Shown here: piece by piece, positions 1 to 8,375 of the stretch
Numbering within the stretch: the first letter of the stretch is position 1
How the letters are laid out: each line of letters begins with the position of its first letter
Assembly (NCBI GenBank): GCA_012103255.1
Contig: WLXD01000001.1
Location: 1,315,501 to 1,379,500, forward strand
DNA length: 64,000 bases
DNA from: Acidobacteriota bacterium
GTDB taxonomy: Bacteria > Acidobacteriota > UBA890 > WLXD01
Direction of reading: 5' to 3'
Translations under genes and position numbers: made by a program
The notes under the pieces: generated by a model
Told to the model about the DNA's origin: nothing
The model's database searches: none
Seen by the model: the letters and a program-made list of their open reading frames with translations, nothing else

Positions 1-1078
1 GAACTGGGGCCTGCACAAGTCGCAGGTGTGGATGTACCTGGTGAACCTCGCCTACGGCGTGACCACCACGCGCGATCCGCAGACTGCGACCACCGATGTG
101 CTCACGTACTCGGACAAGGTCGAGACAGGCGAACTCATCGGCCCGCGGGTGTACTCCACCGGCCCGGGTGTGTTCTCCGGCGAGCGCTGGCGTGATGCAG
201 ACCATGTGCGCGACGTCATGAAGCGGTACAGCGAGTACTACAAGACCAACACGATCAAGATGTACATGGCGGGCAACCGTCAGCAGCGGCAGTGGATCAT
301 CAATGCCGCCCGCGAACAGAGGATCATGCCCACTACCGAGGGCGGTCTCGATCTCGAGTACAACCTGACCATGGCGGTCGACGGGTACCCCGGTCAGGAG
401 CACAACCTGCCGATCTACCCGCTGTACGAGGACGTTGTGCAGCTGTTCGCGCAGCAGCGCCTCGTCTACACGCCGACGCTTCTCGTGACCTACGGCGGTC
501 CGTTCGGTGAGAACTACTACTACGCCAAGGAAAACCCGTACGACGACCCGAAGATGCAGCGATTCTGGCCGTACAACGAACTCGCGGCCAAGGCACGGCG
601 GCGCGGTCAGGGCGGCGGCGGTAGCCCCGGGCCGGGCGGCTGGTTCCGTGACGAGGAATACGCCTTCCAGGGTCACGCCGAGGTGCTCAACCGGATCGTC
701 GAAGCTGGCGGCCGCGGCGGGGTAGGGAGCCACGGCCAACTCGATGGCATTGGCTATCACTGGGAGCTTTGGCAGATCGCCTCTGGCGGGATGTCGCCGA
801 TGAACGCGCTACGGGTCGCGACGATCCACGGCGCCGAGGGTATCGGCATGGGCAACGACCTCGGTTCGATCGAGGTCGGCAAGATGGCCGATCTGGTGAT
901 CCTGAGCGCCAACCCGCTCGATGACATCCGCAACACCAGCGCGATCAGCCACGTGATGAAGAACGGTCGCCTGTACAACGGTGACACGCTCACCGAGGAG
1001 TGGCCGCGCCAGCGCGAGCTCGGTTCGATGTACTGGGACGGCAGCTACGATCCGGACGCCGGCGCGGGCCTCCGCTAG
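1..1078 (+). CDS. Secreted-type amidohydrolase, C-terminal part (cut by window edge)
   Basis: The frame is open from the first bases of the window, so the 5' part lies outside. About 358 residues remain. They form the second half of an amidohydrolase TIM barrel of the imidazolonepropionase-like type: a G-V-G-S-H-G-Q segment, a T-I-H-G-A-E-G helix near the end of the barrel, and the closing G-x-I-E-V-G-K-M-A-D-L-V-I-L strand that carries the family's terminal beta-sandwich. A glycine-rich loop (R-G-Q-G-G-G-G-S) lies around residue 200. In relatives such C-termini often follow an N-terminal propeller, but that part cannot be seen here. Substrate unknown. A good intrinsic terminator follows the stop codon. 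Confidence 0.85.
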   Translation, partial: NWGLHKSQVWMYLVNLAYGVTTTRDPQTATTDVLTYSDKVETGELIGPRVYSTGPGVFSGERWRDADHVRDVMKRYSEYYKTNTIKMYMAGNRQQRQWIINAAREQRIMPTTEGGLDLEYNLTMAVDGYPGQEHNLPIYPLYEDVVQLFAQQRLVYTPTLLVTYGGPFGENYYYAKENPYDDPKMQRFWPYNELAAKARRRGQGGGGSPGPGGWFRDEEYAFQGHAEVLNRIVEAGGRGGVGSHGQLDGIGYHWELWQIASGGMSPMNALRVATIHGAEGIGMGNDLGSIEVGKMADLVILSANPLDDIRNTSAISHVMKNGRLYNGDTLTEEWPRQRELGSMYWDGSYDPDAGAGLR

Positions 1079-1097
1079 CGCTCACCTCCACCTTCTG

Positions 1098-1132
1098 AAG
1101 GGTCGTCGCCTCACCGGGCGGCGGCCCTTTTT
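1098..1132 (+). terminator. Intrinsic terminator
   Basis: An 11-bp stem (1100-1110 with 1117-1127, two G-T wobbles), extended by two A-T pairs at its base, with a 6-base loop and a run of five T. It sits 20 bases after the amidohydrolase stop codon. Confidence 0.85.
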
Positions 1133-1251
1133 GTGTGCTTCGGCCACAACGGCAGAGGTCTTGTCGGCGTCCAATGAGCATGGAAACCGGGTTGCCCACA
1201 GTGGACACATGCGGTCATGGCTGGTTAACTTTGTGCATAAGTGACATATTT

Positions 1252-1281
1252 TTGACTTTAGATGAGTTTGAGTAGTCAATT
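1252..1281 (+). promoter_or_regulatory. Possible promoter for the repeat protein
   Basis: TTGACT at 1252-1257 resembles a -35 box and lies in an unusually AT-rich patch (about 1220-1300). The matching -10 (TCAATT, 1276-1281, spacer 18) is poor. If real, transcription would start near 1288. That would rule out an ATG at 1262 and favour the GTG at 1328 as the start of the next gene. Confidence 0.3.
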
Positions 1282-1327
1282 ATCGTTACGAAGATTCCTG
1301 GACGTGCAAGAGGAGCCTTGTAGGCCC

Positions 1328-2359
1328 GTGAGACAGCAAAACCACAATCCGGTCGACGGTCTCGACGATGTCGGGCTGTCGCACGCCTTCATCACGTCGC
1401 TGCACGCGTCGTACGGCGGCATGTGGGCCTTCGAGCGTTCGCTACGCGCGCTCGAGCCTGCGGCGGATCGGGAAGATGAGCTGTCCCGTGCCGAACAGGT
1501 CTTGATGAGGCTTCAGGGCTGGCACCGTCGTGTCGATCACGGCAGCTCGCTCTTCCGTCAGGGCGACCGGCCAGTGCTGGACGATGATTCGTCCCGCGCC
1601 TGGCGACTTCTGCACGTTGCGGAGGGGCGTCTGCGATCGCTCATCGAGGAACTCATGAGTTCCAGTGACATCGCCGTGCTGCGCGACGACGACTTCGCAC
1701 GGCACGTCCGAGTTGCAGCGATGGTTGAGTGCGCAAGGGCCGATGAACTTCATGTTCGCGGCATGGTCGATTGCATGACCGCGATGGGCGATGAGCAGGG
1801 CGCCGAGTCATGGCGCCAACGGCTTCTCGCCTGCACCGTGCAGGTGGAGGAAGCCGATCGCTGGTTGGCGGCATTCCGCGAGCAACGCGGAGAGCCAAGC
1901 CTCGACTTGCTTGAGCAGTTTCTCGATGACACGTTGCTCCTGGCCGCGCAGGTAGCGGAGCGCGTCGTCGAGATTTGCCACACGTTCAGTCTCTATACGG
2001 GCGTATTCGATTTCGCCGATGTTGGCATCGACGCCGAGGACATCCAGACCTGGCTCGACTCCGGGTTCGGTCCGCACGATGCGGGGCGTTGGTTCGCGGC
2101 CGGGCACTCCCCCGCGACCGCTGCGGAATGGATGGCTGTTGGCGCAGCCGATCCGATGCTGGCGGCGGGCTTCATGTGGCGTGGCTTCACGCCTGTGGAA
2201 GCTGCCCCATGGTTGTCGCGGCACATAAGTGGCCGCCGAGCCGCGGTGTGGGCAGGTTGTGGCCACGATGCGGAAGACGCCCGCGAGTGGATCGCATTGG
2301 GACTGCCCGAACCACACATTCTCGCGTCGGTGCCCGCGCTCGAAAGCCGATTGATGTAG
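1328..2359 (+). CDS. Uncharacterised protein with C-terminal W/G/P helical repeats
   Basis: About 343 residues, no signal peptide and no membrane segment, so probably cytoplasmic. The N-terminal two thirds is alpha-helical and matches no family I recognise. The last third (bases about 2030-2320) holds about seven imperfect repeats of 13-15 residues with the pattern x-x-A-x-x-W-x-x-x-G-x-x-P, as in D-A-G-R-W-F-A-A-G-H-S-P. GTG 1328 is chosen because AGGAG lies upstream (1311-1315, spacer 12) and a promoter may lie inside the longer frame. The alternative is ATG 1262, which has no ribosome binding site. It stands alone behind a terminator. Function unknown. Confidence 0.7.
   Translation: MRQQNHNPVDGLDDVGLSHAFITSLHASYGGMWAFERSLRALEPAADREDELSRAEQVLMRLQGWHRRVDHGSSLFRQGDRPVLDDDSSRAWRLLHVAEGRLRSLIEELMSSSDIAVLRDDDFARHVRVAAMVECARADELHVRGMVDCMTAMGDEQGAESWRQRLLACTVQVEEADRWLAAFREQRGEPSLDLLEQFLDDTLLLAAQVAERVVEICHTFSLYTGVFDFADVGIDAEDIQTWLDSGFGPHDAGRWFAAGHSPATAAEWMAVGAADPMLAAGFMWRGFTPVEAAPWLSRHISGRRAAVWAGCGHDAEDAREWIALGLPEPHILASVPALESRLM
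2030..2320 (+). repeat. Protein-level tandem helical repeats (about 7 units)
   Basis: Successive 13-15-residue units each place an aromatic residue (mostly Trp) four residues before a Gly, which is usually followed by x-x-P or x-x-D. Examples are T-W-L-D-S-G-F-G-P, R-W-F-A-A-G-H-S-P, E-W-M-A-V-G-A-A-D-P and E-W-I-A-L-G-L-P. The DNA itself is not repeated, so the array is old. Confidence 0.6.
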
Positions 2360-2382
2360 TCCGCCTGGCGCATGCCTTGCGC

Positions 2383-2408
2383 TAGAATCGTGCCTCCCCC
2401 AGAGGAGG
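2383..2408 (+). promoter_or_regulatory. -10 box and Shine-Dalgarno hairpin before the GFA gene
   Basis: TAGAAT at 2383-2388 is a plausible -10 box, with no clear -35. CCTCC (2393-2397) can pair with GGAGG (2404-2408) across a six-base loop, hiding the ribosome binding site of the ATG at 2414. The stem is only 5 bp and may be chance. Confidence 0.35.
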
Positions 2409-2413
2409 TTCGA

Positions 2414-2827
2414 ATGGCACTTGAGGGCGGTTGCTTCTGCGGCAAGGTTCGCTATCGGGCGGACGATCACACGGAGTCGGTGGCGCATTGCCACTGCAAG
2501 CACTGCCGTGCGTCGAGCGGCGCGACTTTGATGACCTGGGTCGAGGTGCCGCGCGCTTCGTTTGCCTGGACAGCCGAACCCCCGGCGGCGCATCAGCATG
2601 ACTCGGACTGGCCGACGGAGATCACGCGCGCGTTTTGCGGAGAGTGTGGGACCTCGCTCACCTACGAGAGAGCGGACTCCGAGTTCCTCGATGTCAGTGT
2701 GGGCAGTCTCGACGATCCCGCTTCTGTCTCGCCGGCGCATCACGTTTACATCGACAGCAAGATCCCGTGGCTCGAGATGGGCGATGATCTGCCCCGCCAC
2801 GCGCGCGGTCGCCCGGAGTCGCGTTGA
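2414..2827 (+). CDS. GFA/CENP-V domain zinc protein
   Basis: A 137-residue single-domain protein of the GFA family (named after the glutathione-dependent formaldehyde-activating enzyme; Mss4-like fold). All zinc-binding cysteine clusters are present: G-G-C-F-C-G near residue 5, C-H-C-K-H-C-R near residue 30 and F-C-G-E-C-G near residue 75. Most family members have no proven reaction, so formaldehyde chemistry should not be assumed. The start is ATG 2414, eight-base AGAGGAGG at 2401-2408, rather than an upstream in-frame ATG at 2372. The stop codon overlaps the TTG start of the next gene (TTGA), so the two are probably translationally coupled. Confidence 0.85.
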   Translation: MALEGGCFCGKVRYRADDHTESVAHCHCKHCRASSGATLMTWVEVPRASFAWTAEPPAAHQHDSDWPTEITRAFCGECGTSLTYERADSEFLDVSVGSLDDPASVSPAHHVYIDSKIPWLEMGDDLPRHARGRPESR

Positions 2828-3480
2828 CCCGCATCAAGATCTGCTGCATCAGCACCGCCCAGGAAGCAGAGATCGCCGTGGCAGCGGGGGCGTCTGCGCT
2901 GGGATTGGTCTCGGCGATGCCCAGCGGCCCTGGTGTGATCAGCGAGGAGGACATCGCGGCCATCGCCAGCAAGGTGCCTCCGGTCGTCGCGAGTTTCCTG
3001 TTGACCAGCGAACTCGAGGCGGAGCCGATCTTGAAGCAGCACACCCGATGTCGAACGAGCACGCTGCAGCTCGTCGACGCGGTGCGACCCGGGGTCCACG
3101 CCATTCTGCGGCGGGTGCTTCCAGGCATCCGAATTGTCCAGGTGATCCATGTCACCGGCCCCGAGTCGGTCGACGAAGCGATCGCCCTGGCACCGGATGT
3201 CGATGCGATCTTGCTCGACTCCGGCAATCCGGGTCTTGCGACCAAGGAGCTCGGGGGTACCGGAAGGACTCACGACTGGACCGTGAGCCGTGCAATTCGC
3301 GATGCCATCGACCCGCCGCTGTTTCTGGCCGGCGGGCTCGATGCCTCCAACGTCGAGGAAGCGATCAACGCGGTGAGGCCCTTCGGAGTGGATATCTGCA
3401 GTGGCGTGCGCACCGACGGCAGCCTGGACCCCAGCAAGCTCGACGATTTCATTGCTGCCGTCGGCCGAGCTGACCGCTAG
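2824..3480 (+). CDS. Phosphoribosylanthranilate isomerase-like (TrpF-like) barrel
   Basis: A 218-residue (beta/alpha)8 barrel clearly related to TrpF. It keeps the N-terminal K-I-C with the catalytic Cys7, the L-L-D aspartate, the G-G-T-G-R-T-H-D-W phosphate-loop region, A-G-G-L and V-D-I-C-S-G-V. It departs from true TrpF at several places: K-I-C-C in place of K-I-C-G, no Q-L-H-G strand, and Arg where Glu usually follows S-G-V. No other trp gene is nearby. It is therefore a TrpF-fold paralogue that may or may not make tryptophan. The start is TTG 2824, overlapping the GFA stop by four bases. Confidence 0.8.
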   Translation: MTRIKICCISTAQEAEIAVAAGASALGLVSAMPSGPGVISEEDIAAIASKVPPVVASFLLTSELEAEPILKQHTRCRTSTLQLVDAVRPGVHAILRRVLPGIRIVQVIHVTGPESVDEAIALAPDVDAILLDSGNPGLATKELGGTGRTHDWTVSRAIRDAIDPPLFLAGGLDASNVEEAINAVRPFGVDICSGVRTDGSLDPSKLDDFIAAVGRADR

Positions 3481-3496
3481 CGGGACGGGCGTCCCG
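3481..3496 (+). terminator. Small GC hairpin after the TrpF-like gene
   Basis: CGGGAC and GTCCCG around a four-base loop, directly after the stop codon. There is no T tract, so it is at best a weak or Rho-assisted terminator. Confidence 0.3.
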
Positions 3497-3604
3497 GAAT
3501 CGACCGGCTGCAGGCGGGGGCGACGGCGCTCGCATAGCCTCGAACAACTGGCATGATCGTTGCTCTCTTGCAGGGGCATAAGACCCGTCATTGCCGGAGC
3601 ACGC

Positions 3605-4582
3605 ATGAGCCAGCCGCAGATGGACCGCCCGCGTAAACGCCGCGGCACGCCGTTCAGTCGCGAGCTCCTGCGGCTCGCGAAACTGGGTGCAGTGATCGCC
3701 ACCGTCGTCATCGTGGTCGGCTCGTTGCCGGTTCTCGGAGTCTGGTGGTTCTATGAAGAGCCCGAGGACGGTGGGCAGTTCGGCTTTCGCGACGAAGAAG
3801 TGATGTTCCGCGGTGCTGATGGCACGAGTCTCTTCGGGCGGCTGCGGCTGCCGATAGGGGACGGCCCCTTCCCGTTGTTGGTTGTCGCGCACGGCTCCGG
3901 GCGCGCAAGGGTCGACGGGTACGCCGGGATCTCTGAGACCTTCGCGCTCAATGGGTTCGCGTTCATGTCCTACGACAAGCGCGGCGTGGGCGCGTCCGAG
4001 GGCGTGTACTCGGGGGTCGGGCCGGAGAACAGTGTGGCGCAGCTGTCGTTGCTGGCCGCCGACGTCGTGGCCGCGGCGCAAGCGGCGGCACGTCGCGACG
4101 ACATCGACACCAACCACGTGGGGGTCTATGGCGTCTCGCAGGGCGGCTGGATTGCACCGATCGCGCTCAGCCAGTCGGATTTGCTGAACTTCATGGTGAT
4201 CGTCTCGGGCCCCACAGTCAGCGTTGGCGAAGAGATCTTCTACAGCAACCTCACTGGCGAAGCAGAGGGCGCATCAGCGCAGGGCGAACCACGGCAACTC
4301 TCGGCGCGATTGGCGCAATTCGAAGGTCCCCATGGGTTCGATCCCATGCGCACATTGGAGCGCCTCGACAGCCCTTCGTTGTGGGTTCTGGGGGCGGCCG
4401 ATCGAAGTATTCCGATTCCGGAGACCGTCCGACGGCTCGAGGCTCTGGCGCGGAGAGGGCACGCCGTCGAGATCGAACTGGTTCGCGAGGTCGGGCACGG
4501 CATGCGTAACGTCTTCACCGGCGCGCCACACGACCCGTTTCCACGGATCTTCCGCTGGCTTGTGGAGAATCTCGGGCGCTAG
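3605..4582 (+). CDS. Membrane-anchored alpha/beta hydrolase
   Basis: 325 residues. A basic N-terminus is followed by one membrane helix (about residues 22-45, L-G-A-V-I-A-T-V-V-I-V-V) that anchors the enzyme outside the cytoplasm. The hydrolase core has an H-G-S-G oxyanion strand, S-Y-D-K-R-G-V-G-A-S, the nucleophile elbow G-V-S-Q-G around residue 180, a late aspartate (G-A-A-D-R) and the histidine G-H-G-M near the end. The triad Ser-Asp-His is complete. This pattern is common in esterases and peptidase-like hydrolases, and the substrate cannot be read from the sequence. The start is ATG 3605 with GGAG at 3596-3599. Confidence 0.8.
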   Translation: MSQPQMDRPRKRRGTPFSRELLRLAKLGAVIATVVIVVGSLPVLGVWWFYEEPEDGGQFGFRDEEVMFRGADGTSLFGRLRLPIGDGPFPLLVVAHGSGRARVDGYAGISETFALNGFAFMSYDKRGVGASEGVYSGVGPENSVAQLSLLAADVVAAAQAAARRDDIDTNHVGVYGVSQGGWIAPIALSQSDLLNFMVIVSGPTVSVGEEIFYSNLTGEAEGASAQGEPRQLSARLAQFEGPHGFDPMRTLERLDSPSLWVLGAADRSIPIPETVRRLEALARRGHAVEIELVREVGHGMRNVFTGAPHDPFPRIFRWLVENLGR

Positions 4583-4683
4583 GGGCCTGTCGGGCTGACG
4601 CACTCCGAGGATTGCCGATTGACCGTGATCGGGTAGCGCGCGGATACTTGCGGTTCCGAGCTCCACATATCCGAGGTCTCCTG

Positions 4684-6297
4684 ATGACTCGACGTACCAC
4701 TCCTCCGCGCTGGCTCTGGGCCTTCTGGACCGTTGCCCTCGTTCTGATCGTCCTGATGCGCCGTGTGCTCGACATGCCGGACGTCGGACTGATGAACATC
4801 GCCACCTACGCCCTCGTGATTCTCTCAACCATCGTCGGACTGGGTTGGTTTCTGGTGCGATCCGCCCATCCGGTGCGCACGCGCCTGATCACGCTTGGCT
4901 CAATTCTGGTGGTCATGCTGTTGGCGAATTTCACGCTGGAGCTACGAGGCTGGTCGGGTGCGATGGTGCCGATCGTTGGTCTGCGTGGCGGGGGAGCGCC
5001 GGCGATCGATATGGCGGGCGGAGGGACGGGGGGTGTTGATCTGCTCACCACGACGCCCTACGACTTTGCCGGTTATCTCGGTTCGGATCGCAGTTTGACG
5101 ATCGCCAACGTGCAGCTCGCTCGCGACTGGAGCGCAGCCGAGCCGGAGATGCTCTGGAAGCAGCCGATCGGTTCAGGCTGGGGCGGATTCGCGGTGGTCA
5201 ACGGACACGCTGCCACGCTCGAGCAGCGGGCGGGCGTCGAGATTGTGACGCTCTACGATGTCGAGACTGGTGATCTGAAGTGGGCCACCGAGATTGGTGA
5301 GGCGTTCGCGCACCCTCTTGGCGGACAGGGGCCGCGCAGCACCCCGTTGATTCATGAGGGCACCGTGTACGCGATGGGTGTACGCGGCCATCTCGTTGCG
5401 CTCGACGGAGCCAACGGTGCACTTGTCTGGGAACGCGACGTCCTGCGCGACTACGGCATCAGCCTCGCCGAGGAAGACGCGAACGTCGCCTATGGGCGGC
5501 CCACCTCGCCGCTCGTCGTGGGTGACAGTCTGGTTGTCGGAGTCGGCGGGTCTGCCGAGCGCCGTGTTTCTGTGGTCGCCTATCAACGCGGGCATGGCGA
5601 AGTGGCCTGGGAGGGTGGCAACCGCAACGTGAGCATGGCTTCTCCCGGCTACGGCGTTCTCGCCGGCGTGCCGCAGATCCTGATGGTGAACGAGAATTTT
5701 GTAACCGGCCACGACGCCGCAACTGGGGCGGTGCTCTGGGAGTTCGACTGGCCGGGTATCACGGCCGCGGATTCCAATGTTTCGCAGGCCGTACCCGTGG
5801 CTCCCGACAAGGTGTTCGTATCGAAGGGCTACGGCTCCGGGGCCGCGCTCTACCGGCTCGTCGCCAACGGTGACGGCACGTTCACGCCCCAGCAGGAGTG
5901 GCACTCGGCCCGGGTTCTCCGCACCAAGCTCACGAACGTGGCGATTCACGACGGGTACGTCTACGGCCTTTCAGAGGGCGTGCTGGAGTGTGTCGACCTC
6001 GCCACGGGCGAGCGCGTCTGGAAGGCCGGCCGCTACGGTCACGGGCAGATCCTGATGGTCGGTGATCTGCTGCTGGTACTGAGCGAAGATGGCGAGCTCT
6101 TCCTGGTCGAAGGTACGCCACAGAGCCGCAACAACGTGCTCGGCCAGATCCAGGCGATCGATGGGCACACCTGGAACACCTTCGCGCTCTACGGCGACGT
6201 CGTGGTCGTACGCAACGCTCAGGAAGCGGCAGCCTATCGGCTGCCGCTCGAGATGCCACTGGCTCGCCCTGCGCAAGCCGAACCGCTGCTGCAGTAG
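4684..6297 (+). CDS. Membrane-anchored PQQ-type beta-propeller protein
   Basis: 537 residues. Three hydrophobic helices in the first 85 residues are followed by a periplasmic propeller of PQQ/BamB-like repeats. Typical blades read G-D-L-K-W, V-V-A-L-D-G-A-N-G-A-L-V-W-E and A-T-G-A-V-L-W-E-F, each with the docking Trp. I see no cytochrome motif and no clear calcium/PQQ-binding set, so a scaffold or substrate-binding role is as likely as a dehydrogenase. The start is ATG 4684, with GAGG seven bases upstream; an in-frame ATG at 4612 would add residues without a binding site. It lies about 100 bases after the hydrolase gene and could share its transcript. Confidence 0.75.
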   Translation: MTRRTTPPRWLWAFWTVALVLIVLMRRVLDMPDVGLMNIATYALVILSTIVGLGWFLVRSAHPVRTRLITLGSILVVMLLANFTLELRGWSGAMVPIVGLRGGGAPAIDMAGGGTGGVDLLTTTPYDFAGYLGSDRSLTIANVQLARDWSAAEPEMLWKQPIGSGWGGFAVVNGHAATLEQRAGVEIVTLYDVETGDLKWATEIGEAFAHPLGGQGPRSTPLIHEGTVYAMGVRGHLVALDGANGALVWERDVLRDYGISLAEEDANVAYGRPTSPLVVGDSLVVGVGGSAERRVSVVAYQRGHGEVAWEGGNRNVSMASPGYGVLAGVPQILMVNENFVTGHDAATGAVLWEFDWPGITAADSNVSQAVPVAPDKVFVSKGYGSGAALYRLVANGDGTFTPQQEWHSARVLRTKLTNVAIHDGYVYGLSEGVLECVDLATGERVWKAGRYGHGQILMVGDLLLVLSEDGELFLVEGTPQSRNNVLGQIQAIDGHTWNTFALYGDVVVVRNAQEAAAYRLPLEMPLARPAQAEPLLQ

Positions 6298-6305
6298 GTT
6301 CTGCC

Positions 6306-8295
6306 TCAGTCGTTGAGGCGCTCGCGTAGCGCCTCAACGCGTGAGGTCAGTTCTCCGACAGCCTCCGAGTACACGCCTTCCCAGAACTCCAGTTGTTCGG
6401 GGTTGTCGGTCTCGATCTCGTAGCGCAGGCCCGGAAGCATCCAGGACGCGTAGCCGCTGAACGGATCGGGGGAGGCGTAGAGCGAGCGGAACCAGGGTCG
6501 GCCCTGCAGACCTTCCTCGTGGATGAAGGCCCTTTCCAGCGCCACGAGCAGCTGGTTGATAGCGCGCAGTTCGGCATCCGGGAAGTCCTCGCCGCGGACC
6601 CCGGCGTCACGCGCGGTCTCGTAGGCGTCGGCCGCGTCGGCCAGCACTTCGATCGCCCCGTGCAGGTCGCTGAGCTCCATGGCCATACCGGCATCAGCCG
6701 CCAGGCGCTCGATGGTCTCGGTGTGGGTCTTCAGATCTTGGGCGTAGCGCGCCACGTCGTAGGGGAGAACGTCCGCGTTGGCGAGACGCAGGGCGAGCAC
6801 GCCATTCACCTTGGCCAGCGTCGGGCCGTAGATGAACTCGTGGTCCCCGAACCGCTCATACCAGGCGAAGTTGTCGTAGTTGGAGTGGTATACGCCGCCG
6901 CTGCCACCGAACCCGAGCGAGCCGGAGGGCACGCCGATGTGGGAGTAGAAGCCGACGTGATCCGAGCCGCCGCCACCGAGGTTCCCCATGGGCGCGTCTT
7001 CACGCTCGTTGGCCTGTAGCCACTGCTCGTAAACGGACATCCCGGAACCCGGGTACTCGACGGTCTTGGTGGCCTCGATGATCGGTCCCTTGAGCGACGG
7101 TGACGCGGACGAGCCGAAGCGCGGGCCGGAAACCGCCGAGTCGGCGTTGATATAGGCCACGCCATTGGCGTTGAGTTCGTCGCGGAGCTCCTCGACCCAT
7201 TCGGCCGAGCCGATGATGCCGTACTCCTCAGCGTCCCAGTGGCCGATCAGAATCGAACGCCGCGGAGCGCAGCCGTTGGCCGCGAGCTCACCGAGCGCTT
7301 CCGCCATGGTGAGCAGCATCGCCGTGCCGCCGTTCGGGTCGATCGCCCCGAAGCCCCATGGATCGTAGTGGGCACCGAAGATCACCCACTCGTCGGGCAG
7401 TTCGGTGCCGCGCACCGTGCCGACGACGTTAACCGCGAGGGTCAGCGCCTTGGGCTGGTTCACGCGCACGCGCACGGTCAACTCGTCGCCGCCCTCGATG
7501 CGATGGGTCGTCGGGATGCCGCTGTGCCAGTTCTCGGGCGCGGTCTCGCCGGTCATGCGGTCGATGATCTCGCGCGCTGCGCCGTAGCCCATAGGCAGCA
7601 CGGGGATCTTGTGGAGATCGACGTCACTCGGATCGAGGCGCTCTACGGGCTTGCCGGAGTCCCTGGTGTAGGCCGGTTCGAATGGGGTGAGGGGGTCGCC
7701 GGTGTAGTCGAGAGTCAGCACCGAACCACGCTGGATCGTGGTGGAGTTCATGTTCGGGCCGTCGGGGTATCTCACGGAGCTGCTCGAAGTCTTCCTTGCG
7801 TCCCTGGTTCGCGTAGACCACGTGCCCCGTGACATCGCCGGAGCCGGAGTAGGCGTTCCATCCGTTGAGCAGCTCGGGGTGACCGGAGAAGCGGTCCTCA
7901 GGGAGCTCGCCCTCCTGCGTCAAAAGCGTCATGCGTTCCGGCGTGATGATCTCTGCCGTCACGTCATCGGTGAGCTGCGGCAGGTAGACGTCGTACGGGT
8001 AGCGGTCCACGTCGAGGCCCGCGCCTTCCATCACCTCGACCAGGTACTGCTCCACGCGTCGCTGCGCCTCCGAGCCCGCCGGATGCGGTTCCTGCGTGAT
8101 GATTCGAAGATGCTCTCGGAACTGTTCCGGCTGCGGGATCTCTTTGAGCTGCGCCTCGCAGCTGAGCTGGCCGGCCACGCGTTCGGGCCGGAATCCGGTG
8201 GGTGCTTCTTCCTGGGCCGGCGCAGGTGCGGGCAGCACGAGGACGGCAACACCACAGATGAGGAACAGCATCGGGAGGGCGCGAAGGATCTTCAT
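6306..8295 (-). pseudogene. M28 family peptidase (carboxypeptidase II type), internal deletion with frame change
   Basis: The gene begins at 8295 with a clear signal peptide (M-K-I-L-R-A-L-P...A-P-A-Q) and reads well to F-E-Q-L-R-E near 7775. The matching continuation, Y-P-D-G-P-N-M-N, is in another frame and runs to 6306. In the family about 50 residues of the PA domain (G-K-I...R-Y-G...Y-S-D-P) lie between these two points. Here they are missing. The peptidase part looks intact: H-Y-D-P-W-G, D-P-N-G-G-T-A, D-A-E-E-Y-G and H-S-N-Y-D, followed by a transferrin-receptor-like dimerisation domain. So this is a deletion of roughly 150 bases that also shifts the frame. It is either a real pseudogene or an assembly fault. 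Confidence 0.75.
6311..6339. other. 11-bp perfect inverted repeat between convergent genes
   Basis: CGTTGAGGCGC and its exact complement around a seven-base loop lie inside the last codons of the M28 gene, just past the propeller gene's stop. There is no T tract in either direction. It could act as a two-way hairpin stop or 3' stabiliser. Confidence 0.4.
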
Positions 8296-8375
8296 GAAGG
8301 CAGTCCGGCGGAGGTCGAAGGGTTGTTGGGCACGCCGCCTACGGGCGTCGGCGCCGACGAATGGCTAGCGGGAGG

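Noticed and set aside
1262-1327. Longer start for the repeat protein at ATG 1262
   Set aside because: It has no ribosome binding site and would overlap the possible promoter; the GTG at 1328 is better placed.
4329-4350. CATGGG-TTCGAT-CCCATG looks like a tRNA T-arm
   Set aside because: It lies inside the alpha/beta-hydrolase reading frame, and no acceptor, D or anticodon arm can be found around it.
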